From Bostrychus sinensis (taxonomy: Eukaryota; Chordata; Actinopteri; Gobiiformes; Eleotridae): 64,000 nucleotides of DNA. Of the stretch, positions 11,873 through 24,239 are shown piece by piece; position 1 is the first letter of the stretch; the number at the start of each line of letters is the position of its first letter. The position numbers and the translations under genes are program-made. The notes beneath the pieces are model-generated. The model searched no databases, was not told the DNA's origin, and was given only the letters and a program-made list of their open reading frames with translations. The stretch lies in assembly GCA_020698575.1 (NCBI GenBank), contig CM036242.1, forward strand, positions 15,481,124 to 15,545,123, read 5' to 3'.

Positions 11873-12921
11873 CTAAATATAGTGTCATTGAACTACAAAA
11901 CAATTTTGGATTCCAACCCACAGGTCTGGTGTACTGTATTTTTATAATATAATTACCAACTTTTTTAACACTTGAAGTATGTTTTTTTTTTTATTTGCAC
12001 ATTTCAACAACACAAGTTGTAATTGTGGGTTTAGGAAGTGTGCTGGCTTTGGTCACAATGTGAAAACAAGAGTTCTTTTTGCTGATGTTTATTGTGATCT
12101 TCACCAGCCAGGAAACACTGTAGAACTAACAGAAATAAACTAAATACAATATGTAACATATTCAGTACATTACTAATATATCCACAAATTCACAAACAAA
12201 AGAAACACAGGTTGATCTTCATAAATCTTAATTTTAGACAAAATTGGGTCTATAAGTTTTATGCTAGCAGACCGAATGCTATACACGTGAAAAATAAACT
12301 AGTCTCGGCAGCTTTTACCAATTTAATAAATACAGGTCCAATCATTTAGAATACAATATTTATTCTTGTATACAGTAACAAATAGCAGGCACAATTCTGT
12401 AAATAAAAATATGAAATGTATACAAAATAAACAATATTAAACTCTATGTACAGTATACTAAACACACCAGCGCCTACTGGAAATGCGTATGAACTGTGCG
12501 GTCAGCGACTACTGGAGGCTTCTTCCATAGCAGAGCTGGTCCCCCAAGAACTTGAAGCACAGAATGAAAAATTATTTTCCTAATGCAATATCAATGTTTT
12601 TTCCCATCACAGGGCCAAGTTGTTGGTGCTTGTCAATGTCAGTGCTCGCCCCTCCTATCGATGGATCAATCCTAAGTGTGCCCGTGCTGAAGTAGCACTG
12701 TATTTTGATTGAATTTCGAGCATAGACTCTTCCTTTCGATTTTGCCCCTGGTCAATTCCGCCGGGCGTGCCATTGATCTGATAAACATGAGCGGCTGTGG
12801 CAGTAAAAGGGTTTTTCGCAGAGTTGATATTGAATCAGAAATATGTGAGAAATATCCATGCAGCAAGTATCAAGCGACTGCTCCAGGAAATCATTAAATA
12901 ATTCCTCTGTGAAAGTACAAA

Positions 12922-13422
12922 GACAATTTCTAAAAAGATTAGGACACTGTGTAAAATAACAATCAAAACATAACACAATCATTTGCAACTATTCTTCAGA
13001 ACATAAGCAGACAGTTTACTATTTTATCTAAAAAGCTTCAAAATTTGATGCCAGAAACACATCTAAAAGAAGTTGGGACCGGACAACAAAAGGCTGATTT
13101 TTTATTTTTTTTCCCTGCATTTTAAAACTACTACTGGAATGTTTCAAATTAATTGTTAAGTTGCAAAACACACTTTTTTTTTTTTTTTTTTGTATTAGAA
13201 CCAGTCATTCCCCAGCCTTTTGTTGCCCCTCTCCCAACTTTTTGGAGATGTGTTGCTGCCATAAAAAATATCTTTTATGAAACATTAAAATACTGTATCC
13301 TTTCAACACCTGATATGTCGTCCTGTTGATAATTAATTTCTTTTTTATGGGATTTGCAAATGATGGTGTTCTGTTTTTATTTGCATTTTACATAGTGTCA
13401 AAACTTTCTGGGTTTGTAAATA
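12922..13422. mobile_element. Terminal-inverted-repeat element (MITE), about 500 bp
   Basis: The ends are inverted copies over about 65 bp: the left runs from near 12922 through GACACTGTGTAAAAT and CAATCATTTGCAA; the right ends with the inverse, through ATTTGCAAATGATGG and GCATTTTACATAGTGTC to about 13422. The centre has an imperfect inverted AAGTTGGGAC/CCCAACTTTTTGG pair. No coding capacity. The superfamily is unclear and edges are accurate to about 10 bp. Confidence 0.6.
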
Positions 13423-13803
13423 TGTTGGCCTTGGTCATTTTTACAGAGAATCTTATGCTGTTGAATAGTTTTAAATTTAAAAAAGGGTCAAATATTCAGG
13501 ATTTCCATATGATTTTTAAGCTTGCATATAAAGTGCAAATGCAGTGTTGGCATGCAGGGAGAGGCACAACAGGCTGCAGCTCGGCTAATGCTGTCAGTGA
13601 ACCCATATCCTTATTGAAGTTGCTTCCTCCTTCTCCCACTCAGCAAGCGTTCCGAGGATCTATTTCATATTAGAATTCTGCCTCGAAATCATGTTGGGCC
13701 AGCGTGCTCCTGCAGCTCCAGACTCTATTAAATGCTTCATTCAGTTTTATAATATAGTTTTTATTTGACATTAAGGGCTTTACAAAAAGGCAGCGAAATT
13801 ATA

Positions 13804-13805
<2 letters not shown>

Positions 13806-13836
<31 letters not shown>
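13806..13836 (+). repeat. Poly(A) tract
   Basis: About 31 uninterrupted A, possibly an old retroelement tail; no recognisable LINE or SINE body precedes it. Confidence 0.85.
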
Positions 13837-13837
<1 letters not shown>

Positions 13838-14186
13838 CAGAGTGAAGCAGAGGAAGCAGCCACAAAAAAATAAAATAAAAAATGCTATTATGCGTGCATT
13901 TTGTTTGCTGCTGTATCTCTTCCCAACTTCTCTCATGCATAAATTGGTCTTAGAAGATGTGTGTATTTTTTTTATAATCCCCTCCTGGATTTAAATAGCT
14001 ATAAATATTGGTATAGAGGTTCAGAATGCACTGTAAAAAGAAAAAAAAAAAAAAAAAGTTGCAAAAACTCAAAAAGCCTAGCCAACAGGATCCTTCAAGA
14101 TTTTTGAGTTTTGGGGCCAACTCAAAATCTCAAGTTTTCAACAACAGCAACTAATATTTTTTGTTCACCTAATTTAATGTTCATAT

Positions 14187-14446
14187 GTCTAAAAACCTTT
14201 AATTTTTTTTCAAAGTTTGATTCACTATCATTATTTTTTTTTAACTCATCTTACAGCCAACTGTCCATCCATTGTTCAGAAAAAGTTTTTTAAATTGTAA
14301 AATTGTTTTGTTAAATTAAGTTATACATTTTTATTATCGATAATAATACTTTTTTTTCTGAACAATGGATAGTCAGTTGACTGTAAAATGAGTTTAAAAA
14401 ATAATGATAGGGAGTAAAACTTAAAATTGAAAGATTTTTAGAAAGA
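14187..14446. repeat. Imperfect palindrome with arms of about 100 bp
   Basis: The left arm (about 14187-14286, including CTATCATTATTTTT and CCATTGTTCAGAAAAA) matches the reverse complement of the right arm (about 14349-14446) with scattered mismatches and one small gap. The spacer is about 62 bp. This looks like a fold-back MITE. Confidence 0.7.
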
Positions 14447-17109
14447 TTTTTTAGATCCACAATTTTGCTTTGGAAGAGGCAAAAACTGGCCAGATCAAAT
14501 AGTAACAAGCAAAGTAGACTATAGTGCTGGAGCTAGTCAGTGGAAAAGTGAAAGTAAAAATATTAAGAAATTACATTTTGAGGAGTAGCACAGACAGATG
14601 TATTATTACATTTGCCTTGACATTCTAAAATTATAGATCTACTCTGTATTAGTCATGTCACAGTCCCTCATCTCCTGGCTCCATCATGTCTTCTTTTGCA
14701 CATACACGTCACTTCAGGGCTGTAGACTGTTCACACACAAGACTGATGGAAGTCACATTTAAAACGTAATGTGAACCAACACTCTAAAAAATTTATTCAG
14801 ATTTCAGCAAAAAATTAAATTAAAGCAATTAAAGAAAGCATTAAAACCTGCATAGCCTTAGTTATCCTCAACAAAAATATAACTTCATAAATTATAATAT
14901 ATACTATCAGAAAATGCCCAAATTACCCAGCCCTAGTACAAACTATGGTTCACAAAATGTACTCATAAAGTACATTTTCTTCAATATACAGAATGATGAC
15001 ATTATGTTTGGTTGCCCTCTTAAACAAAATTAATGGTTTTCTATATTTATTCCCCATGATGGGAGTCTCTATGTTTTCAACTATAACACATTAAACATAT
15101 GCATAGTAAAGGCTTGCATGCATACTTCACATGCTTCTGCACAGTCTATGTTCCAGAACACCCTGAAACAAAGCCAGTGAGTGAACGTGCACATTAGTGA
15201 GCAACTCCTAATGGTTATGAACACTGACAGAAAAGTAACCCTGAAGGAATTCCACTGTGAACTCAGCCCAGAGCCTCCATATAATTAAAACAAATGTAAA
15301 CAGCCAGCTCCCCAGCGTTATTGTGGAGCTTTAACAGGCGTACACGCTTCATCTGTTCTCCCCGCTCGCAGCATTTATGGCATAAAAGAAACAACAAGGT
15401 GGCATGCAGCATGTTGTCCCTTGTTGTGCTGTGTGCAAAGCCGCAGACAGCTTGAAGCTTTTCTTCATCTTGTTCGTGTAATCTGTTTCAGTGGGGACTC
15501 TGGTGTGGTGCGCGGGGATGAGCACGAGGGCGGAACCCAAACACTTTGTCAAATGACTTCTCTTCATCTGTTGCCAGGTGAATGAAGGTAGCCTGGAGCA
15601 ACGACTGATGCCACTTCAGTTGCTCTGTTCATAAAGTTTGACGGATTAAAAAAAAAAACAACAACAACATACAAGCTTTGAATACAAGTCAGTGGTTTTT
15701 GGAATTGGAGTATAGCTCCAAGTGGCTAGATTGAGTGCATTACAGAAAATGGCCAAACTGGAAAATAATAATTAAACTTTAAAGTTTCTATCTTGGTTTT
15801 GGAATAATAAAGGTCAATCTCATTGGTTCTAAAGGGGTTGTTTTTCTTGTGTCTTCTCACATCAAAAACACTGTATGCTTTATGGGCCAGTGGCAATGAT
15901 AAAAAGACCGGAGCTGGAGGTATGGAGGTGAGAATGGATAGGATTGGAAATGAATAAATCCGAGAGACAGCTCATGTAAGACATTTTGGAGACCAAAGAG
16001 GAGATTTATGGATGTAGTGAAACAGGAGATTAAGTTAGTTGGCATGAGAAGAGGATGCACAGGATGGAACTGAATAGAGGCAGGTGGTTCACTGTGATGA
16101 CCTCTGAAAAGGAACAGCTGAAATGAAAAGACAGAAACACTTTACACTGTGTAAAAGGAGGCTCTCCAAGCATTACCGTTATGCTGAGTAGACTGGCCAG
16201 ATAGAATATTCATAACCTTAAATCTGAAATTGTCTTTGTTTGCTTGTATGTTCATCAAATTGCATCACTCCAGTGGCAGGTTGCTCTGTGCATAATTCTA
16301 CTGGCACTGCCCAATGTTCTCGAGTTGTCTGTCTTTTCCATTGTGTTCAAGGGCAGCCTAGATCACTTGGAAATCTACTTCAAATTCCTAAACACCAGAA
16401 TATTTTAACTGAAAGAACAAGAAAGGTGTTTACAGTTGTTTACAATGGAGACACGTCTATTCCTAATAAATTATGTTTATTATAGATCAAACACAACAAC
16501 AAACATCCACTTGAAACCGCAATGGTACACCTACTGCAGTTAGAATAGGATTGGTCAACCTAACTTCGAGGATAATACAAATGCAGTCTCACATATTATC
16601 TACACAGTACATTTGGTTCTTATAAAGATTCGTAGAAAGATTCTGGTTTTGTCACGTGCCATTCAATGCAGCACAAATGCCTAATACAAAATTGTGAGTT
16701 GATGATTAGGATCACGTTTTTTAGGCTTTTATTGTATCTGTAAGGAAGGTTTCGTCCCATTTGGCAATTCTCATACTGTATGTGGCTTGTTTATCTGAAC
16801 AATACAGAGCTACTTTTTGAATCCATTCAACTCCTTCACTGTCAAGATACGCTGGTCCTGTCCTTTCAAGACTAAAAGCACGCAGCACAATCTGTATTCC
16901 GGAGAAGATCCTGTCAGCAGATGTTAGTCATGTAAAAGCTTCAGAAAGACATAACACAGGCAGACAGAGGGAACACAAAGAGAAACACAAGAACATGTGT
17001 CAGCAACTGTGGCCATCAAACTGCACCTATAGAGCTTCAACACTGATTCAGCTGTTTGGATGTTTCTGGTTACAATTCTTACTGGACAACAGAAAAAGCA
17101 GAGTTGGAA
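14447..17109. other. Gene-less stretch, nothing recognised
   Basis: No coding frame with support, no inverted ends. A short A-rich (ACA)n run lies near 15650-15668. Confidence 0.4.
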
Positions 17110-17740
17110 AGTAATTAGATACTTACATTTTTAAGTAATTTACTTAAATAGATAATATTTTTAAAGTAAATTACTTTAACATTTTTTAAAACAAGCTTTT
17201 TACCTCTGTGAATTGTAGCAGCAGCAGTAGTAATATTAGTACTAGCAGCAGTAGCAATAGGAGTGTGTCTATGTTCCCTCAGCCCTATGTTCCCACAGCT
17301 GTATGTTCCCACAGCTCTATGTTCCCACAGCCCTATGTTTTCTCAGGTCTATGTTCCCATTGCCCTATGTTCCCTCAGCCCTATGTTCCCACAGCTGTAT
17401 GTTCCCACAGCTCTATGTTCCCACAGCCCTATGTTTTCTCAGGTCTATGTTCCCATTGCCCTATGTTCCCTCAGCTCTATGTTCCCACAGTCCCGTGTTC
17501 CCACAGGTCTATGCACCACAGCTCTATGTTCCCAGAGCCCTTTGTTCCCACAGCTCTATATTCCCAGAGCCCTTTGTTCCCACAGCTCTATGTTCCACAG
17601 TCCTTTGTTCCCACAGCTCTATGTTCCCTCAGCCCTATGTTCCCACATTTATATTTCCATTCAAGTAAAATTATTAAGTACTTTCTCTTCTACTTGGGAA
17701 AGATATATTTTTAAGTAACCAGTTTGATTACTCCTTTAAA
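17110..17740. repeat. AGTAA/TTACTT-rich repeat containing a minisatellite
   Basis: The left flank (GTTGGAAAGTAATTAGATAC, AAGTAAATTACTTTAAC) and right flank (AAGTACTTTCTCTTCTACTT, TTTTTAAGTAACC) share AGTAA/TACTT motifs and bracket the 16-bp minisatellite. They look like two ends of one interspersed repeat. Confidence 0.4.
17269..17649 (+). repeat. 16-bp minisatellite with 96-bp higher-order period
   Basis: About 24 units of consensus CTATGTTCCCACAGCC. A block of six units (96 bp), recognisable by a CTATGTTTTCTCAGGT variant, repeats from near 17301 to near 17397. Because 16 is not a multiple of 3, all three forward frames stay open; this is not a gene. Confidence 0.9.
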
Positions 17741-18079
17741 CTCCGTTATAAAGATAGTATGCTTACAGTTATTCCATTAGATGAATAGCAGTAGACTTTA
17801 TGGATTTATCCAGCCTTTCTCCAACAGAAGTTTCTCCTCATGTAGTATAACAGTATATAGGACACCTCAGTTAAACAGAAGAATTAGATGAGACAGAGCC
17901 AAATGTCAGCATCCAACCTTTGGGATAAAAACACCTGCCCCCAGCTCTCAGGCTCCAGAAGCCTGCAGGCAAGCACTGATTACTGCGCCAGCACTTTACA
18001 CAACACAAACACACAGCCATGTTTTCCTTCTAGAATCCAGATCACTGATTGGTCTGGTAGTTAGTTTCTTCTGATAAGT

Positions 18080-19165
18080 TGGAGAGTAATTATAATCAAT
18101 AATAATTAGAAGAGTAATTGAGTAACAACAATGCAAATGGGTAAACATGTAACTAGGTCAGAAAGTTTTTTTTTTTTTTTTTTCCCACCTTCATTTAAAC
18201 AGGAAAGTCCCAATGAGATTAACGGGGAATCGTGGCCCCACAGGGGACGTACTGTACATGTTTTCAGTGGTAGGAGTGTCCAGAGCACCCGGAGAAACCT
18301 GCGCAGACACAGGGAGGACATGCAAACTCCAAAGGTTAGAAAGGCCAAGCACTATGCTACTGTGTTTAATTGAGTAAAAAGGTAACTAAGCTGCAAGTAA
18401 TCTAGTGAAATAATCTAAGAAATTAAGCCAGAAAGTAACCAAATCTGAAGGTTTTTAAGTAGAAAATTAACAAAGCTGCAAAGTAATTAAGTAAAGGATA
18501 AATAAGAGACCTATGTAACTTAGTAAAACTAACTGAGGGTAATTGAGTAAATAAGTAACAGAAAGTAATAGAGGAAAAAAGTCACCAAGCCAAAAAGAAA
18601 TTGAGTAAACTGCAAAGTAATCAAGTAAAAAAACTCGGAAAAGGAAATTGAGCGGGAAAATTTAGTAAAAATTTGGAAAATAACTGAGTAAAAAGTAATT
18701 CAGGCAGAAAGTAACCACTTAAAAAAGTAACTACATTGGAAAGTAATCAAGTAAAAAAAAAGCTAAGTCAAGAATAATAAAAAATTAAAAAATAACCAAG
18801 CCAAAAAGAAATTGAGTAAAAAGGTTACTAAGCGGCCAAACTATCAAGTAAAAAAAAAGAAAAAAAAAAAGAAATTTGGCCAGGAAGAAAATAAATTAAG
18901 ACGTAAAGTGATGAAGTAAAAATATATATCAGGAAGTTGTTGTGTAAGATATTAACAAAGCTGGAAAGTAATTACTAAGAACTAAGTCTGCAAGTTTTTA
19001 AGTAAAAAAGTAAATAATTTGGAAAGTAATCAAGCAAAAAAGTAACTAGGCAGAGAGTAATTGATAAAAAAAATCAGAGGGCAATTGAATATAAAATAAT
19101 TTGTAAATATGTCTGAAAGTTATTGATTAAAAAAGAAACTAAGCTGGAAAATAATTGAAAACATT
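18080..19165 (+). repeat. Degenerate AGTAA-rich tandem array
   Basis: More than 1 kb of loosely repeated units such as AAGTAACTAAGCTGGAAAGT with AATTGAGTAAAA variants. The spacing is irregular, roughly 30-40 bp. It is interrupted at about 18166-18360 by a poly(T) tract and a SINE-like piece. It shares motifs with the repeat at 17110-17740. Confidence 0.65.
18166..18360 (-). repeat. Poly(T) and SINE fragment inside the array
   Basis: Eighteen T precede sequence ending in GGAGTGTCCAGAGCACCCGG and GACACAGGGAGGACATGCAA, part of the teleost SINE body also present at 4310-4690, in the same (minus) orientation. Confidence 0.5.
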
Positions 19166-19902
19166 AAATGACACATGAGCATGATGGGGTCAGTATTTAG
19201 GAGTTCAGTCTCTGCTATTCCATTTTCCTTTGGCTATATATAAAAAAAAGCATAGTTAATATTCTCAACTCTTCACCACTTTAACAGAAAAAATGAAAGG
19301 ATTTGTTAAGGAGCCACAACATTACTTTATTATTTAATGGCAATAACACCTAAAACTACAAACACACTGCTTGCTACAGAAGCCTGATTGATCTACAAAG
19401 CTGCCATTATGTAGTCATATGATCAAATAAGGTTTGGAGAAGTTTGTTTTTTAATTGAATTAGTTCGTCTCCCATCCACAGTTTGTTGTCTATTGGCACT
19501 TTGTCATGTGTATCAAGTCCCTTTCCCACGCCAACCCACAATATTGGCAAGACTTTTAAGAAACATCAGTGACAGCTTAATGGACCATCCCACAAACCCT
19601 TTTTTACTTGGGTTGTTTGTAACGTAGTTTTGGGCATACTATTTTATCTGGCTGTGTATTTTCTCCTTTCAGCGTTCTGACATATGACTTGTGCCAAATG
19701 CTATCTTCTTGGAATGAAAAGTCCTGGAGAGAAAACATTGCGGCTTTACAAGATGGAAGAGGCGGATTGGACTAAGTGATCCAAGAGTCCATGTCTTCCT
19801 ATTACTGCTTAATTGTTTAATGAAAAGAAATCTCTCGTCCCGTGTGCCATGGTAAATGTGTCACGGTGGTAAGCAGCACTTTGTGGCTTTGTTTTGCGGC
19901 AG

Positions 19903-19958
19903 GGATTCTTGGCCATCACTGTCAACCGGACAATTTACTGGAATGAGGAGTGGAGAAA
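19903..19958 (+). CDS. Candidate 56-nt internal exon, unknown protein
   Basis: An acceptor TTTGTTTTGCGGCAG precedes a frame reading GFLAITVNRTIYWNEEWRK up to a donor AGAAA|GTAAGT. The tryptophan-rich peptide and both splice sites look plausible, but 56 nt is short and no partner exons were found. Confidence 0.2.
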
Positions 19959-20528
19959 GTAAGTTGGGTCCTATTTCTAAAATGTTATAACTTACTGTAC
20001 CTCTAGACAGTATGAAGCACAATAAGCACTAATTTGAGAGTACACTTTTTAAACATATTGTCTTTAAGAAGTAAGCAGTGAAACATTTGTATACAATACT
20101 AAATGATAGAATACAGACAATATTCTATGAAATGGACCAGAGATTTGCAAAGGCAAGATTGTATCATGGGATGAAATTTGGAAAAATGCTAAAGAACCTT
20201 TCCAATGTGGACAATTTAAGATCTTAAATAGACGTAACCAATGCAAATGTAGTTCTAGGACCAACAAAGCCACTGGAAGCTTTTGTCAGCTCACATTCGC
20301 ACTGCCAATAGGAACCAGATAGGAACATAAAGCGAAGACAGCCAGGTCACACGGTTCATTGTAAAAATCTTCTAACTTGGCCAAACAGACAAACTCTTTT
20401 ACTATTTGATACAATGAAGTTAGTTTGGTTATGTTTTTGCTTGAATTTAATTTATATGGGCGGAGCTGAGTTGTGTAACCAATCAGACAAACAAAGGACA
20501 TACCACCAGACAAACATGGTGGATTCTT

Positions 20529-20632
20529 GCCGGTTTTGCCATAAAACACCAGGATACAACGTATTATGTGGAGCTTTGTACTAATTGTGAACAGGGAAAT
20601 CAACAGAAGTCAGTTGAACAAAGACTTGCAGA
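20529..20632 (+). repeat. Interspersed repeat, copy A
   Basis: About 70-75% alike to 30553-30663 by eye: GGTTTTGCCATAAAACACCA, GTATTATG..GAGC, CAACAGAAG and CAGTTG.ACAAAGAC occur in the same order and orientation. Family unknown. Confidence 0.6.
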
Positions 20633-20979
20633 GAAAGTGGGTTTGTTTCAGTGTGGTCTTTACGTTCAGCATCAACAGAACTTCAATGTTGGTAAAATGG
20701 CAACAAGACAAAGAATAAAAAAAACACAGAGAAGACTGAACAACAACACAGACTTCTGCAGAACCAACAGGTGACAAAAGAAAGCATTAAACACTGTTAA
20801 TAATGTCATAGAAGTTATTAAATTCACTCTGGTGCCATCTTGGTTATTTTTGAGGAGGTTAGTTTCCATATTTGTAAGACAGTGGGAAGACCATTTGAAT
20901 TTCATGAATACCTATTGTATATCTTAACTTTAACGGTTAAGCCTGAGTTGATGTTGCTCTGCTTGAGTGTACATTATTT

Positions 20980-21060
20980 ATTAGGGATGTAACAATATCC
21001 AAATTACTCGGTACAGTATTTTCACAATATTAATGTCACATGATATTGTGGGGAGGCTCA
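20980..21060. repeat. Possible repeat end
   Basis: TATTAGGGATGTAACAATATC followed by ATGATATTGTGG resembles the start of a dispersed fish repeat (AGGGATGTAACGATA type). Confidence 0.3.
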
Positions 21061-21499
21061 CAAAAAAATGGAGAATGTTTCTACAGAAACATTTGCTTAG
21101 TGTAATTGATTTCAACCCTATTTCCATCTTGTGGGCACTTTTCAGAATTGGCACATGGGTTGCCGAGGAGTGACAGCGGGTGTCAAAGAGTTCAATCAGA
21201 AGAGCAAAAACGCAGCGGCAACAACAAGGCATTTGGGAGCAACGTCTGCCATTGTTGACCCGTGAAACATCTGCTCTGTCCTTGCGATCACACTTCATTT
21301 TCAGACGGGATACGGAAATGGCAATGCGTTCTGGCGTTGTTAAATATCAGCGTTCTAAATAATATATGTCAGCAGTAGCAGGACGGGCGACTGCGGGCCT
21401 AGCTCGGGCTGACACTGTCCATCTTTAAAGCAGCTTTTTTGGTGGTAATTAGACATGAAGAATTATTGGAATCTATACCCACAAGACAGAATGGAAATG

Positions 21500-21960
21500 T
21501 CGAGAATGCTGCAGCTCATTAACAGTATTCTTCTGAGGGAACAAGCTTTGATTAGATTGTTCATTCCTTCAAGGCAAATCCAGCTGAACAAAAGATCCTT
21601 GGTCTAAAAAGCCGCAGATTTCACACACTCATATTTCACGCATTAAATCACAAGGATACAGCGCACTGTTCTTTAAATGAGCAATTAGCATAGCACCCAC
21701 AATTTGAATTCAGATCTTAAAGTAAAGGCCACATTTAAGAAATTGTTGTGTGCCGTGTGTAAATGAATTGTTTTCATGCAAAAGTGGAAGCTTACAGTGA
21801 TTATCTGATTTGGCAAGGAAATGCGTGTCTGGTGTAATTAGACAAAAAATGTTACATTCTGTTTACAGAACGGATCTGGAATGGGCAGATGACCAAAACC
21901 ATGGGCCAATTTGAAGACTTGTGCTGACAATGTAAGTTAACAAACAAAACTAATTAAGGC
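21500..21960. other. Candidate conserved non-coding element
   Basis: No repeats seen; balanced composition with clustered TTTAAATGAGCAATTAGC, TGGTGTAATTAGAC and AACTAATTAAGGCC motifs. Confidence 0.22.
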
Positions 21961-22189
21961 CTTAATGGGTGAGAGCCAATGGCAGATTAATGGGCTTTAC
22001 ATAGTGGCCATTTGAGAAATTTAAGTTTCAGTCTTAATGTCCAGTTATAAACTCGTACATAGCTTAGGAGGAGAACTTTAGGGAACAATTGTTGAAAAAT
22101 GCAGCATACAGTTTTACCTTTTACCAATTGCTCTATTTACCAAAACATTGAATTATTCTTTTGGCCTCTCTCTTCAGGGGTTGTCACAT

Positions 22190-22320
22190 TGAATCACCTA
22201 GTGGATTGCAGATTTAGTCTTGTATAGATTTTTATGCAAGATGCCCTTCCTGACACAACCGTATTCATGCTGGGTGCTGGCACAAAGATGACCTTGTGAC
22301 CTAATGACAGGGAAAGGTCA
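22190..22320 (+). repeat. Possible SINE fragment
   Basis: Contains GATGCCCTTCCTGACACAAC, a motif I associate with a widespread fish repeat. No promoter boxes are visible. Confidence 0.35.
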
Positions 22321-23865
22321 CATCATCTCACTTTTTTTTTCCAGAGAATGCTGTCTGGTGAATATATACGTGTGCCTAATACCTAAGAAAAAATACATTG
22401 ATTCTGCCAAATATAACACATGCTTTTAATACTGATATTTGACACACCAGTGAGATGTGTCATAACTGTATTTTTTACAGAGATCAATTGGTTTGGTGGT
22501 GTTTTGACCCTTGCCACCTACTTTAAAATCTGTTGACACTGGTGGAATTTAAAAAGGCACAACATGAACACAAGAAGAAAAAAGTACTAGTTCTAAAAAA
22601 AACATTTTTAAAATCAAGTTAAACGAGAGGGTAGAATAGAAGGTTTATAATAGTTTTATTGTTTAGCTTATTTGAAGCCTAAATACAGTTTCACTTTCAC
22701 CAAATGGTGCATGGATTGTAAAATGCAGTACATGTGGAGTGAAGTCAGTAGTAAAATCATGAAAAAAAAATGTGTCTCACAATAAAATAATCAAGGATAC
22801 AATTGTCATGCAAAGTGTATTGCTTGCAACAGTTATATGGTATATTTCAGAATTTTACCTCAAATTAAATTTATATTTTATTGCACTAGACTTAACACTT
22901 GATGGTAACATTTAGGGAAAGACTTACTTGAGCACTGGTAAATAATACAGGTAGCATGGTTGAGGCAAATGTTTTCCACCAAATAATGGTTTGCAAAATC
23001 AAAATCGGGGGTTTCAATTTTAGTATGTTGTTGCACTTTCCTCTGAGCTACTCTTGCCACAAATAAAAATGATTCAGTATTTGACATAATGATTTAATAC
23101 TTAAAGATTTTATTCCTTAGGCTGTGTTTCTGACTTTTTGCACTGACAGTGAAGATTAACCTAAGAGTTCTGTTCACCCCAAGTGTCTCCAGAGTGTCGG
23201 TCTGCAGGGAGATCATTGTGAAACTTTTCAGACATTATACAGCATACATCAGAAGAACTTTTCCCATTCCAGATGAAGGCGGTAATCCCATTTGGGAAGG
23301 CTCATCATTTAGGAAAATCCTCATCCTTCAACCACTGAGCAATAAGCAAAGCAGTGATGAATACCTGGGCCATGAATAGTAAATGTGTGTAATTAAAGAT
23401 ACCTGAGGATTATTACCTTGGTCGTACACCTGAGGAGGAGAGAGCCATTAGAAAAGCTGGATAAGAGAAAGAGATTGGGCCAAGAGCATGACTGATGGCT
23501 GCACTTGGAATCATTGGAGTCATTTGGGCTGAGAATGTGACATTTGATTAAGTCTGACCTAGATACCACAGAAGAGTCAGGGCCTCTTACATGCACTTGG
23601 AGAAGAGTTTGAATGAAAAGAGAAACTTTTTGAGGTAGTGAACTGGCTTCAATAATGTGGTGAAATAAACTGTAATGTGGCTCAGTAACTTGTCACATTC
23701 ACATTTTTGTTTCTATAGGATCTTTTAGACGACTTTTGATTCCATTTTATTAAACGTAAATACTGCATACCCAAGTTATAGCATAGTAGAGAATTGGCTA
23801 AGATATTGTAATAGCGGTATATAGTTGTCTTCATACTGTTTATACTTTATACTGTTTTTGTTAGT

Positions 23866-23912
23866 TTTTTTTTTTTTTTTTTGTTTTTTTTTTTTTTTTT
23901 TTTTTTTTTTTT
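23866..23912 (+). repeat. Poly(T) tract
   Basis: About 47 bases of T with one or two G interruptions, directly before the 12-bp minisatellite. Confidence 0.85.
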
Positions 23913-24105
23913 GTCCTGCCCCTGTTTACGCCTGGTTTAGCCCTATTAGTCCTGGTATAGACCTGGTTCAGTCCTGGTTTAGCCCTATTATTCCTGGTTT
24001 AGCCCTAGTTTAGTCTTGGTTTAGTCCCGGTTTAGACCTGGTTTAGCCATGGTTTAGCCCTGGTTTAGACCTGCTTTATTCCTGGTTTAGATCTGGCTCA
24101 GTCTA
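23913..24105 (+). repeat. 12-bp minisatellite, CCTGGTTTAG type
   Basis: About 16 units such as CCTGGTTTAGAC and CCTGGTTTAGTC with substitutions, between the poly(T) tract and a SINE head. Confidence 0.85.
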
Positions 24106-24139
24106 GTATTAGAAAAATACCTGAGCTCTGTGACCTCTA

Positions 24140-24238
24140 TGGTGCGTACGTCCATGGTTAGTGCCTCCCAGCAAGGAGGTCCTAGGTTCAAATCCCGGGC
24201 TGGACTGGGCCTTTTTGTGTGGAGTTTGCCTGTTTAAA
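24140..24238 (+). repeat. tRNA-derived SINE head fragment
   Basis: GTGCCTCCCAGCAAGGAGGT then a B-box-like GGTTCAAATCCC (24185-24196) and TTTTTGTGTGGAGTTTGCC. This is the 5' part of the same family as the copy at 4310-4690, truncated after about 100 bp. Confidence 0.65.
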
Positions 24239-24239
24239 T

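Noticed and set aside
17269..17649. CRISPR-like array
   Set aside because: Units are contiguous without spacers and the host is a vertebrate; it is a minisatellite.
17208..17718. Three overlapping forward frames of 121-168 codons
   Set aside because: Produced by a 16-bp tandem repeat without stops in any frame; no start context, splice sites or conservation evidence.
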